Positions 5,977-13,832 of a stretch of DNA of 15,479 nt are shown one piece after another. The notes beneath the pieces are model-generated. The model was given only the letters and a program-made list of their open reading frames with translations, had not been told where the DNA came from and did not search any database. This stretch comes from an uncultured Methanomicrobiales archaeon (GTDB lineage Archaea > Thermoplasmatota > Thermoplasmata > Methanomassiliicoccales > Methanomethylophilaceae): positions 1-15,479 of the forward strand of contig CALAVG010000350.1 in the NCBI GenBank assembly GCA_937892275.1, written 5' to 3'. The number at the start of each line of letters is the position of its first letter. Position 1 is the first letter of the stretch. Made by a program: the position numbers and the translations under genes.

Positions 5977-7281
5977 ATGGGAAGAGCCATTGCTTATGTA
6001 ACGATGGTCGGGGATGTCGTGCACCCCGGTAACCTGAATATCATCAACGAAGCCGCCAAACTAGGCGACGTTGTCGTAGGACTGCTCACTGACAAGGCCA
6101 TAGTCTCGCGCGAGCACCCTCCGTATCTCAATTTTGAGCAGAGGATGATCATCATAAGTAGCATCAAGGACGTCACCAAGGTCATCCCCCAGGACGACTG
6201 GTGCGGAGAGGACAATCTCCGCGAGCTCAAGCCCAAATATGTGGTCCACGGAGACAATTGGGTCAGCAACTCCCTAAGCAAGGTAAGGGAAAGGACTGTG
6301 GAGATCCTATCCGAATGGGGAGGACAGGTCGTCGACGTCCCGTATACGCACGGTATCAATTCATCGGTCATCAGCACCAACCGCAGGGAGTTCGGAACGA
6401 CTCCCGAGCTCAGGCTCCAGGCACTCAGGAGACTCCTGGCGGCCAAACCATTAGTGAGGATAATGGAGGTCCATTCGGGTATCTCTGGTCTCATCGTAGA
6501 GCACACGGAGATAGAGAAGGAGGATGGACTGCACTACTTCGACGGCATGTGGTCGTCGAGTCTGACGGATTCCACCAGCAAAGGTAAGCCGGACATCGAG
6601 GCCGTTGACCTCACCACACGCCTTCAGGATCTGACGTGCATTTTAGAATGCACCACCAAACCGGTCATCTACGACGGGGACACCGGAGGGAAACCCGAGC
6701 ACTTCGTGTTCACGGTACGTACCCTCGAAAGGAACGGTATCTCCGCGGTCATCATCGAGGACAAGACCGGACTCAAGAAGAACTCGCTCTACGGCACTTC
6801 CGTTGAACAGACACTGGCGCCCGTCGAGGAGTTCTGCAACAAGATCCGTGCTGGAAAGAATGCACAGATCACACCTCATTTCATGATCATCGCACGTCTG
6901 GAGAGCCTCATAGCAGGACACACCGTCGACGAGGCGCTGGAGCGTGCAAGGGCATACATCGCCGCTGGTGCGGACGGTATCATGATCCACAGCAAGGAGA
7001 AGTCCGGAATGGACATCAAGGAGTTCTGCCAGAGATTCCGCAAGGAATACGCGAACGTGCCCATCGTCCTTGTTCCCACTACATACAACCAGTTCACCGA
7101 GAAGGAGTTCCAGGAGTGGGGAGCCAACATCATCATCTACGCCAACCACATGCTCAGGGCATCCTACCCGGCAATGGTCAAGGTGGCGAACTGCATCCTG
7201 GAGAACGAGAGGTCTCTGGAAGCTGACAGTCTTTGCATGCCCATCAAGGAGATCCTCGGACTCATCCCGGATCCCAAGTGA
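5977..7281 (+). CDS. pepM: Phosphoenolpyruvate mutase with N-terminal cytidylyltransferase-like domain
   Basis: Catalyses rearrangement of PEP to phosphonopyruvate, the step that forms the C-P bond. Numbered from the ATG at 5977 (434 residues), residues 3 to about 135 are a nucleotidyltransferase (glycerol-3-phosphate cytidylyltransferase-like) domain. From about 158 onward is the isocitrate-lyase-superfamily mutase. It has GMWSSSLTDS (190-199), IYDGDTGGK with the metal/phosphate Asp pair (233 and 235), and the hallmark gating loop EDKTGLKKNS (261-270) that separates PEP mutases from lyases. An Arg (307) and a His (338) follow in expected places. The cytidylyltransferase motif reads HPGN (16-19) where the family has HxGH, so that domain may be inactive or changed. 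The frame extends back to an ATG at 5953. The later start is preferred because homology begins within four residues of it. The decarboxylase gene follows after four bases. Confidence 0.93.
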   Translation: MGRAIAYVTMVGDVVHPGNLNIINEAAKLGDVVVGLLTDKAIVSREHPPYLNFEQRMIIISSIKDVTKVIPQDDWCGEDNLRELKPKYVVHGDNWVSNSLSKVRERTVEILSEWGGQVVDVPYTHGINSSVISTNRREFGTTPELRLQALRRLLAAKPLVRIMEVHSGISGLIVEHTEIEKEDGLHYFDGMWSSSLTDSTSKGKPDIEAVDLTTRLQDLTCILECTTKPVIYDGDTGGKPEHFVFTVRTLERNGISAVIIEDKTGLKKNSLYGTSVEQTLAPVEEFCNKIRAGKNAQITPHFMIIARLESLIAGHTVDEALERARAYIAAGADGIMIHSKEKSGMDIKEFCQRFRKEYANVPIVLVPTTYNQFTEKEFQEWGANIIIYANHMLRASYPAMVKVANCILENERSLEADSLCMPIKEILGLIPDPK

Positions 7282-7285
7282 TAAC

Positions 7286-8407
7286 ATGATCTCCCCCGAA
7301 TACTTCTACGGAAAGCTCACGGACATGGGAGTGGGATTCTTCACAGGTGTCCCCGACTCCCTTCTCAAACATCTCTGCGCATATCTCAAGGATAATGTGC
7401 CAGATGATAGGAACATCATAGCGGCCAACGAAGGATGCGCAGTGGGTCTCGCGGCAGGATACCATCTTGCCACCGATAAGGTGCCTATGGTGTACATGCA
7501 GAACTCGGGAATGGGGAATGCCACCAATCCCCTGCTGTCCCTGGCGGACCCGGAGGTATACAACATCCCGATGGTCCTGGTAATAGGATGGCGCGGCGAG
7601 CCCGGCGTTCATGACGAACCCCAGCATGTCAAACAGGGTAAGGTCACATGCACCTTGCTCGAGACCATGGGTATCCCTTACGGAATCCTCCCCTCGGACG
7701 AAGAGGGTTGCAACAAGCTATTCGAAGTATGCAGAAAACACTTGGAAGAGAACGGATCCCCGTTTGCCATCGTCGTCAGGAAGGACACGTTCTCCGAATA
7801 CAAACTGTCGAAGAAGACAGATGACCACCCCTACGAGATGTCCCGCGAGGAGGCCATAGAGACCATCGCGGCGAAGGAGAAAGGGTCGATATTCGTATCC
7901 ACCACAGGTATGGCCTCGAGGGAGCTGTACGAGATCAGGGACAGGAACGAAGAATACCATGACAGCGATTTCCTTACCGTCGGATCCATGGGTCACTCAT
8001 CGCAGATCGCACTAGGTATCGCACTCAACAGACCCGAACGTAGGATCGTCTGCATCGACGGCGACGGTGCCGTGATAATGCACATGGGCGGAATGTCCAC
8101 CATCGCGACGATGACGCCCGGCAACATAATCCACATAATGATCAACAACGGCGTCCACGACTCCGTCGGAGGACAGCCCACCACATCTAGGGAGATAGAC
8201 ATCCACGGGATAGCCGAATCAATGGGATACAAACACGTCTTCACAGTGGAGACGAAGGAAGAACTTGAGAAGGCCCTTGAATGCAAGGAAGGCCCCGTAT
8301 TCCTGCAGGTCATGGTGAGGCGCGGCAACAGGAAGGACCTGGGAAGACCGAAGTCCACTCCGGCGGAGAACAAAAACGCCCTAATGAAGAACATAGGAAG
8401 CATCTGA
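7286..8407 (+). CDS. ppd: Phosphonopyruvate decarboxylase (thiamine diphosphate-dependent)
   Basis: Converts phosphonopyruvate to phosphonoacetaldehyde and CO2. This irreversible step pulls the unfavourable PEP mutase equilibrium forward. The single chain of 373 residues has the usual length and layout. The N-terminal PYR domain carries TGVPDSLLK (20-28) and the cofactor-activating Glu in AANEG (E49). GWRGEPGVHDEPQH (101-114) is characteristic of this subfamily. The C-terminal PP domain carries the ThDP/Mg motif GDGA (259-262) through INN (286-288), and then NGVHDSVGGQPT, typical of phosphonopyruvate and sulfopyruvate decarboxylases. The PEP mutase neighbour settles the choice in favour of phosphonopyruvate. 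The start is the ATG at 7286, four bases after the mutase stop. The open frame extends much further upstream but only as a shadow inside pepM. The next gene begins one base after its stop. Confidence 0.93.
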   Translation: MISPEYFYGKLTDMGVGFFTGVPDSLLKHLCAYLKDNVPDDRNIIAANEGCAVGLAAGYHLATDKVPMVYMQNSGMGNATNPLLSLADPEVYNIPMVLVIGWRGEPGVHDEPQHVKQGKVTCTLLETMGIPYGILPSDEEGCNKLFEVCRKHLEENGSPFAIVVRKDTFSEYKLSKKTDDHPYEMSREEAIETIAAKEKGSIFVSTTGMASRELYEIRDRNEEYHDSDFLTVGSMGHSSQIALGIALNRPERRIVCIDGDGAVIMHMGGMSTIATMTPGNIIHIMINNGVHDSVGGQPTTSREIDIHGIAESMGYKHVFTVETKEELEKALECKEGPVFLQVMVRRGNRKDLGRPKSTPAENKNALMKNIGSI

Positions 8408-8408
8408 A

Positions 8409-10241
8409 ATGATAGCACAGGCAGTCATAATGGCAGGAGGCCTCGGCTCGAGGCTCGGCGACCGTACGAAGGATATGCCCAAGGGATTCCTCGAGATCGG
8501 AGGTACCCCCATGGTTGAGCAATCGGTGCAGAAACTGATCGCCGCCGGGATCGAGGAGATCATCATCGGTACCGGACACTGCAAGGAATACTACGAAGCG
8601 CTGGCACAGAAGTACTCCTGCATCAAACTGGCCCACAATGCGGCCTACAGGGACACCGGCAGCATGGGAACGCTCGCTGTATGTGCACCCTTCGTAAAAG
8701 GGGACTTCCTCCTTCTGGAGAGCGACCTCCTTTACGATTCGATAGGACTCAACGTTCTGATCAACGAGACCCGCAGGGATGCGATACTCTCATCCGGAAA
8801 GACGGGTTCCGGCGACGAGGTGTACCTTCAGGTCGATGGGGACTGCAACCTTGTCAAGCACTCCAAGAAGAAGGAGGAATTGGACTCCGTGTACTCCGAA
8901 TTGGTCGGGATCACGAAGCTCACGAGGGAGACGCTCGGCCTGATGGTCAGATATATGGATGCACACAAGTCAGACATCCCCAAGATGGAATACGAGGTCG
9001 CCATGACCGGAGTGTCCTCGGGAGGACATTCCATAGGAGTGCGTAAGATAGAATACTACACATGGTGCGAGATCGATGACGACAGCCACCTGAAGAGGGC
9101 GCTGGACAAGATCTACCCCCATATCGTTGAGAACGAATCCCTGCGCGGGATACGCCGCGAGGTCCTTTTGAACCCCGGTCCCGCCACCACAACGGACAGC
9201 GTCAAGTACGCACAGGTCCAGGCGGACATCTGCCCCCGCGAGAACGAGTTCGGGGACATCATGGGATGGATCTCCAAAGAACTGTCATTGATGGTCGGGG
9301 CTCCCGGAAAGGTAGAGACCGTCCTCTTCGGAGGATCTGGGACCGCTGCGGGCGAGGCCATGATCTCGTCTTGCATCCCTGACGGCGGAAAACTGCTGAT
9401 AGTGGATAACGGAGCATACGGCAAACGCATGGCCAAAATGGCTGAGATCTATGGCCTCGATTACGACGTGTACAAGAGCGACGGAGTGAACAGGATTGAC
9501 GTACCTGATCTCGAGAAGAGGATCGCGGACGGTGGATACACTCACATGGCGATCGTCTACCACGAGACCACGACAGGTATACTGAACCCCGTTCCGGAGA
9601 TCTGCAGGTTCTGTCACGAGCATAAGGTTGTCACGATAGTGGATGCTGTCAGCGCATTCGCGGCCGTACCAATCGACATGGACAGGGACTGCATCGACTT
9701 CATGTCCTCCACCTCCAACAAGAACATCCAGGGAATGGCCGGGATCGCATTCGTGTTCTGCCGCAAGGATGCTCTGGAATCCATCAAGGACTACCCGATG
9801 CGCAACTACTATCTGAACATCTACGATCAACACCACTACTTCATCAAGAACAACCAGATGAGATTCACGCCCCCGGTGCAGACGGCCTACGCTCTAAGGC
9901 AGGCGATCATAGAGACCAAGATAGAGACCATCGAGGGAAGATATGAGCGTTATACAGCATGCTGGCACATATTGATAGATGCGGTCAAATCCCTCAGACT
10001 CGAGATGCCTGTCCCCGAATCGGAGCAGTCCCATCTGATAGTGACCATAATGGATCCAAAGACCCCGAAGTACAGCTTCAACGAGATGCACGATTATTCG
10101 CGTAGCTACGGATTCACCATCTACCCCGGGAAACTGAGCGATGCCCCCACATTCCGTATCGCCAACATCGGGGACATCAGGCCCGAGGAGATGAATAGGT
10201 TCACCGAGCTCTTCAAACAATACATCAAAACCATCATCTGA
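8409..10241 (+). CDS. pntC/phnW: Fusion of phosphonate cytidylyltransferase and 2-aminoethylphosphonate:pyruvate transaminase
   Basis: A 610-residue two-domain enzyme. Residues 1 to about 245 are a LicC/PntC-like nucleotidyltransferase. It has the NTP loop GGLGSRLGDRTKDMPKG (10-26), metal-binding ESD (104-106) and a second acidic site EIDD (221-224). Residues 251-610 are a PLP-dependent fold-type I transaminase beginning LLNPGPATTT. They include VDAVSAFAAVPID and SNKNIQG, whose Lys438 should hold PLP. The transaminase would turn phosphonoacetaldehyde into 2-aminoethylphosphonate (AEP). The transferase would activate it with CTP to CMP-AEP, by analogy with CDP-choline. From memory the same fusion is known in bacterial phosphonate clusters such as that of Treponema denticola. 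It is the last gene of the operon, one base after ppd, with GGAAG upstream of the ATG at 8409. CTP is inferred as the nucleotide. Sequence alone does not exclude another NTP. Confidence 0.9.
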   Translation: MIAQAVIMAGGLGSRLGDRTKDMPKGFLEIGGTPMVEQSVQKLIAAGIEEIIIGTGHCKEYYEALAQKYSCIKLAHNAAYRDTGSMGTLAVCAPFVKGDFLLLESDLLYDSIGLNVLINETRRDAILSSGKTGSGDEVYLQVDGDCNLVKHSKKKEELDSVYSELVGITKLTRETLGLMVRYMDAHKSDIPKMEYEVAMTGVSSGGHSIGVRKIEYYTWCEIDDDSHLKRALDKIYPHIVENESLRGIRREVLLNPGPATTTDSVKYAQVQADICPRENEFGDIMGWISKELSLMVGAPGKVETVLFGGSGTAAGEAMISSCIPDGGKLLIVDNGAYGKRMAKMAEIYGLDYDVYKSDGVNRIDVPDLEKRIADGGYTHMAIVYHETTTGILNPVPEICRFCHEHKVVTIVDAVSAFAAVPIDMDRDCIDFMSSTSNKNIQGMAGIAFVFCRKDALESIKDYPMRNYYLNIYDQHHYFIKNNQMRFTPPVQTAYALRQAIIETKIETIEGRYERYTACWHILIDAVKSLRLEMPVPESEQSHLIVTIMDPKTPKYSFNEMHDYSRSYGFTIYPGKLSDAPTFRIANIGDIRPEEMNRFTELFKQYIKTII

Positions 10242-10249
10242 AGGGACAG

Positions 10250-10289
10250 CGTGACCGTAAGGTCACGTTCCCCTTACATACCGTTTTTT
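10250..10289 (+). terminator. Hairpin plus T-run after the phosphonate operon
   Basis: Eight bases after the operon's last stop lies a perfect seven-pair stem, CGTGACC (10250-10256) and GGTCACG (10261-10267), closed by a GTAA loop. A run of six T follows at 10284-10289. The gap between stem and T-run is longer than in bacterial terminators. Archaeal termination depends mainly on the T-run, so termination here is plausible. The same T-run overlaps the A/T box proposed as promoter for the next gene. Confidence 0.5.
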
Positions 10290-10293
10290 ATTA
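10284..10293 (+). promoter_or_regulatory. Candidate TATA element of the LtrA-family gene
   Basis: TTTTTTATTA is centred about 34 bp before the ATG at 10323, so transcription would begin a few bases ahead of the start codon. No Shine-Dalgarno is seen before 10323, which agrees with a nearly leaderless mRNA. The dual use with the terminator T-run keeps confidence modest. Confidence 0.4.
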
Positions 10294-10322
10294 CTCAGAG
10301 TATACACGATTCAGCGATACGG

Positions 10323-11456
10323 ATGAGCGTTAAAGAGAAAAAGGTTGAACTAATCGAACTTTTCTACGATCTAATCTACGTTTACGCTATATCCAGAATG
10401 ACCCTTCTGCTGGAGGAACCTGAAGGAGGTATCCTCACTTGGGACATGTTCGCTACATACATCATTGCCTCGATGATCATCATCCAGGCATGGCTCTACA
10501 TGACGAACTACGTCAACCGTTACTGTACCTGGAGATGGTACGAGTACGTTCTTGTGGTCCTGAACATGTGTGCCGCGATATCCATGTCCAACACCATTAC
10601 CGCTTCATGGGAGGAGACTGGTTTCGTCTTAGAGCTGGCTATGATGATCATGATAGGCTGCGTCGCTGCACTCTACATGATACAGGTCTACGTCCAGAAA
10701 CAAGACACCACTGTGGCCAAACATACCCTGGGAATCCTCTTCCTGTTACTGGCCATCTATGCTGTGGCCATGGTGATGACTCTCCTCGGATACACTCATG
10801 AAGCTTTGATGGTCAACATATTCAACATCGTCCTGGGCATGATGCTCCCGTTCATCAAGAAGGGAGAATACGACCTCAAGATTGTAAGCTTCCCCCATCT
10901 GGTGGAAAGACTGGAGCTCCTTACGATCATCACATTCGGTGAGGGTATCGTGGGGATCACAGTGTTCTTCGATCTCACGGTAGAGGCCTTCACCCCCATA
11001 CTCACGTTCCTGGTCCTGATCTTCATGTTCGGAACGTACGTCTGTCAGGTGCATTATCTGTGCAACCATCATCAGGTGACCAACCCTAACAAGATGACGT
11101 GGAGCCATTATCTCATAATCATAGCCGTGAACCTCGTCACGGTTGCGTTCCTGTACTTCCACAGCGAAGAGGCCGACCACCTGTTCACCGCAGGACTCAT
11201 GATCGGATCGATCGCCGCATTCTACATCGCGCTGTTCTCGACCTCATGGTACTATCACCCAGAGTTCGAACGCACCTGGAAGGATATCGGAGTCATGATG
11301 CTGTTCATAGCGATCGGTGCGGTCGTCATATTCGCATTCATGGACAGCCCCTATGGATTCTTGGTGGGATCGGCAATAGCAACCGGTGGCAATTTCTTCT
11401 TCCTTTGTCACAAGTACACCTCGAACAGATGCATCAACGTCATCCACACAGTATGA
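10323..11456 (+). CDS. Low-temperature-requirement A (LtrA) family membrane protein
   Basis: A 377-residue protein dominated by hydrophobic helices (around ten). The family signature appears near the N-terminus, KKVELIELFYDLIYVYAISR (6-25), and again mid-protein as HLVERLELLTIITFGEGIVGI (residues in and around the second half of the bundle). LtrA proteins are widespread, were first linked to growth of Listeria at low temperature, and have no settled biochemical activity. The frame opens at a GTG at 10251, but that codon sits inside the terminator hairpin and upstream of the proposed promoter. The ATG at 10323 is therefore used and leaves only five residues before the signature. It follows the phosphonate operon in the same direction but probably has its own promoter. 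Any role in the surface-glycan locus is unproven. Its stop abuts the stop of the convergent gene. Confidence 0.85.
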   Translation: MSVKEKKVELIELFYDLIYVYAISRMTLLLEEPEGGILTWDMFATYIIASMIIIQAWLYMTNYVNRYCTWRWYEYVLVVLNMCAAISMSNTITASWEETGFVLELAMMIMIGCVAALYMIQVYVQKQDTTVAKHTLGILFLLLAIYAVAMVMTLLGYTHEALMVNIFNIVLGMMLPFIKKGEYDLKIVSFPHLVERLELLTIITFGEGIVGITVFFDLTVEAFTPILTFLVLIFMFGTYVCQVHYLCNHHQVTNPNKMTWSHYLIIIAVNLVTVAFLYFHSEEADHLFTAGLMIGSIAAFYIALFSTSWYYHPEFERTWKDIGVMMLFIAIGAVVIFAFMDSPYGFLVGSAIATGGNFFFLCHKYTSNRCINVIHTV

Positions 11457-12749
11457 TCAGCACTTGAACGGGAGATCGGAACACCTATCCTCGTCATTTG
11501 ATCCGTGATCGCGGACGTTCCTGATCTCTTTCAGCAGCAACAGAGTAATCGCCAGGAGCATCAGATTGCGGACCAGGACCATGATCATGCTGAGGCTCGA
11601 TATGGACTCCCCTCCGCCGGTTACGAGATAAGTATAAGCGAAGTTTATCTGCGTCAATACGACAGTGACGACAGAGAGCCAGAAGATTCTCCATTTCAGC
11701 TTATTGTCCTTCATGGTCAGCAAGGATAATGCCAGGAAGGGCACGACCCAGACCAAGTACTGCGATGACAGGACCTTTCCCACGAGGATGAAAATCATCA
11801 GGGAGATGAAGATTGCAGTCGAGAGCACGAATACCCTCTCATCGACCCTCTCCAGCCTGGATCTCACATTTCCATACCACAGGATGAACAGGACGATCAG
11901 GATTACCATTATCGGCGTGAGCCACGGTGCTACTGCATCGCAGAGCGGACCTCTCAGATTATCCGAACCGAAGCTTCCCTCGGCTATCGAGGGTTCGATC
12001 CATACTTCCGTAAGGCCGATCAAGGAGAACGGATAGATTAGCGTAGCCGCTAAGGAATCAATCTCCAGCGGGCGTGCGGAATGGTAACCCAGAAATCCCA
12101 GGATCAGGCCCGGTTCTATCAGGAGACAAGGTATTGCCACTACAACAGCACCGATCACGAACCAAGCGACCCCTGACATGAGGCCTGCCCAATCCCTCTC
12201 CACCAGGAAGATCATCAGGAATATCGGGAAGAGTATAGCGGGGAACAGCTTGGTCATCATAGCAAGTGCCAGGATGATGAATGCAGCAGGCATCTTCTTG
12301 TTTATGGAGAAGTAGAACGAGGCGAGCGCCATGACAGCCGGTATGATGTCATAACGGTCCGCTACATACTCCAGAAGGAGTGCGATGAGCACGCTGTAGA
12401 TGGTCATCGCCCAAATGGGCTTCATATTGAGACTCTCGGCCGTGAGCCTCATGAGATGGAGACCGATGATCGTTATGATGAAGATCATGATCACATAGCC
12501 GACATTGTATCCAGCAGGATCAGAAAAGAATATGCGCGGTATGATGAAGAAGATCAGAGAGAATGGCGGGTATTCTGTGATAGGTATGTGCCCATTGAAC
12601 AGCTTATCCACAGCCGGGAAACGGTCACGTGCGACCTCCGTCTCGATATCTAGTATGAAAATCGCTATGGTGTACCCTATGAAGGCTATCGCGAGCAGGA
12701 TGACGTACAGAAGCTCCATCCTCTTGACTCTATCCATACCCTCAAGCAT
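11457..12749 (-). CDS. GT87-like (DUF2029) polyprenol-dependent glycosyltransferase
   Basis: A 430-residue polytopic membrane protein with about ten helices. Features typical of the GT87/DUF2029 GT-C group are an Asp in the first outside loop (ILDIETEVARDRFPAVD, 32-48), TEYPPFSL (58-65), ADRYD in the next loop region, and TKLFP near residue 166, which parallels the K-x-FP motif of the two other glycosyltransferases here. GT87 members transfer mannose or other hexoses from polyprenyl-phosphate donors outside the membrane. The sugar cannot be predicted. The start is the ATG at 12749. GGTGAT lies just upstream, though unusually close, and an in-frame ATG at 12737 is possible. It lies 84 bases after the anchored protein gene, with its own TATA-like box in the gap. 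The C-terminal tail (RNVRDHGSNDEDRCSDLP) is polar and cytoplasmic or external. Confidence 0.85.
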   Translation of the reverse strand: MLEGMDRVKRMELLYVILLAIAFIGYTIAIFILDIETEVARDRFPAVDKLFNGHIPITEYPPFSLIFFIIPRIFFSDPAGYNVGYVIMIFIITIIGLHLMRLTAESLNMKPIWAMTIYSVLIALLLEYVADRYDIIPAVMALASFYFSINKKMPAAFIILALAMMTKLFPAILFPIFLMIFLVERDWAGLMSGVAWFVIGAVVVAIPCLLIEPGLILGFLGYHSARPLEIDSLAATLIYPFSLIGLTEVWIEPSIAEGSFGSDNLRGPLCDAVAPWLTPIMVILIVLFILWYGNVRSRLERVDERVFVLSTAIFISLMIFILVGKVLSSQYLVWVVPFLALSLLTMKDNKLKWRIFWLSVVTVVLTQINFAYTYLVTGGGESISSLSMIMVLVRNLMLLAITLLLLKEIRNVRDHGSNDEDRCSDLPFKC

Positions 12750-12800
12750 CCCATCACCATGCAGGAACTATGTTCAGATGTTTTCAGATTGTATCGCTGT

Positions 12801-12810
12801 CTTATAAAGA
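12801..12810 (-). promoter_or_regulatory. TATA-like box for the GT87-like gene
   Basis: On the minus strand TCTTTATAAG is centred about 56 bp before the ATG at 12749, giving a predicted leader near 30 bases. It lies in the only sizeable gap of the minus-strand group, so this gene can be expressed apart from the pair upstream of it. Confidence 0.45.
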
Positions 12811-12833
12811 ATGGCGTTCATCACTACCACTCC

Positions 12834-13832
12834 TCAATCGTTGGAGATTTCCATCGCCTTGGACCAATGGGATGCGGGGTCACCGACTATGATGCGGAAG
12901 ATCGTTCCCGCGGATCCCGAAACATCGATATCCGTGACAGCTGAAGTAGCGCCTTTCACAACGCCTTTGCCATGGTCAAGTCCTTTCGATTCGTAAGTGA
13001 GACCGCATATCAGCGTGTCCGCACAGCAGGTCCTGTCCGTAACCACCTGTGCTACCATGTCAGTAGTGGCCACATTGCCACCGAAGACTGTGACGTTCCC
13101 TTCCAGGACCTTTGCCACTGATACGGACGAGTATCCGTCCTCGGAGATGAAGCTCAGGGGCAGGGAATCTGCACGATCGGCCTTCAGCCCATACAGGCAA
13201 TCATCGTAACGAAGCTGTGTGTAAAGGAACATATCCGACTCCTTATGAGCGAACTCGTTGTTATTCTCGGATGTGTTCACATCGCCGCCGAAGAATCCGA
13301 CCCTGTGATCCACGACTCCGTCCTGGGTGGAAACGTACCTTCCAATCTCCGGTCCGGTCCAGAATACGGTACCTCCGTTGGACATCCATCTGACGAAGAG
13401 TGAATCTCCGTCCGTCTTTCCGTCGTATATCGTGTCCGGGAGCGCTCCGCTGCCGAAAAAGACCGCGTAATCATAGTGATCCATTATCTCCACAAGATCC
13501 TCCGCATTAGCGAACTCTGCAATCAATCCGCGCCTCTCCAGCATGGACTTCAATACCTGGAAGAACTCCTTTTGGATGTAGTGGTCGCTGAAATCCGAGA
13601 TGTATGAATCATCATAGTAGAGGAACAGCCTCTCCGGCAACTTGGTATCGGAGAATACGGAGTATGTGTATGTCGAAGCTGGGCCCGATACAGAATAAGT
13701 CACTGTCCCGTCGTCGTTGAGCTCGGCTGTAGCCTCATAGGACCCGTCGTCATTGTAGTACACGTAGTACGCTCCGAACACCATGACTGCCACGAAGATG
13801 GCAATTATGACATATGCTGGATTCAATCTCAT
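12834..13832 (-). CDS. N-terminally anchored extracytoplasmic protein, paralog of the 3475-4476 product (copy B)
   Basis: A 332-residue protein with one N-terminal membrane helix (about 7-26) and a large outside domain. It shares with copy A the motif SGALPDTIYDG (128-138), an Asp-rich stretch after it, RWMSNGG-x-VFW-x-G-x-EIGRYVS and a DGV segment. The two copies clearly descend from one ancestor but have diverged widely elsewhere. The overall order of strands and helices suggests a GATase1- or ThuA-like fold. No catalytic residues were recognised. The start is the ATG at 13832, overlapping the glycosyltransferase stop as ATGA, with GAGGT (13842-13846) upstream. An in-frame GTG at 13841 lies next to that site and is less likely. 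Overlap with the GT-C gene implies coupled translation and a shared job, for example a lumenal partner of the glycosyltransferase. That is inference. Confidence 0.82.
   Translation of the reverse strand: MRLNPAYVIIAIFVAVMVFGAYYVYYNDDGSYEATAELNDDGTVTYSVSGPASTYTYSVFSDTKLPERLFLYYDDSYISDFSDHYIQKEFFQVLKSMLERRGLIAEFANAEDLVEIMDHYDYAVFFGSGALPDTIYDGKTDGDSLFVRWMSNGGTVFWTGPEIGRYVSTQDGVVDHRVGFFGGDVNTSENNNEFAHKESDMFLYTQLRYDDCLYGLKADRADSLPLSFISEDGYSSVSVAKVLEGNVTVFGGNVATTDMVAQVVTDRTCCADTLICGLTYESKGLDHGKGVVKGATSAVTDIDVSGSAGTIFRIIVGDPASHWSKAMEISND

Noticed and set aside
7070..7285. Seventy-two-residue extension of phosphonopyruvate decarboxylase
   Set aside because: The sequence is an out-of-frame reading of pepM. 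The decarboxylase family begins at the ATG at 7286.
9285..9836. Minus-strand open frame of 183 residues inside the transaminase region
   Set aside because: It is antisense to a well-conserved PLP domain, is His/Val/Asp-rich as expected for a shadow frame, and has no promoter or Shine-Dalgarno.
10251..10322. GTG start at 10251 for the LtrA-family protein
   Set aside because: The codon sits in the stem of the terminator hairpin and upstream of the proposed TATA element. The LtrA signature begins right after the ATG at 10323.
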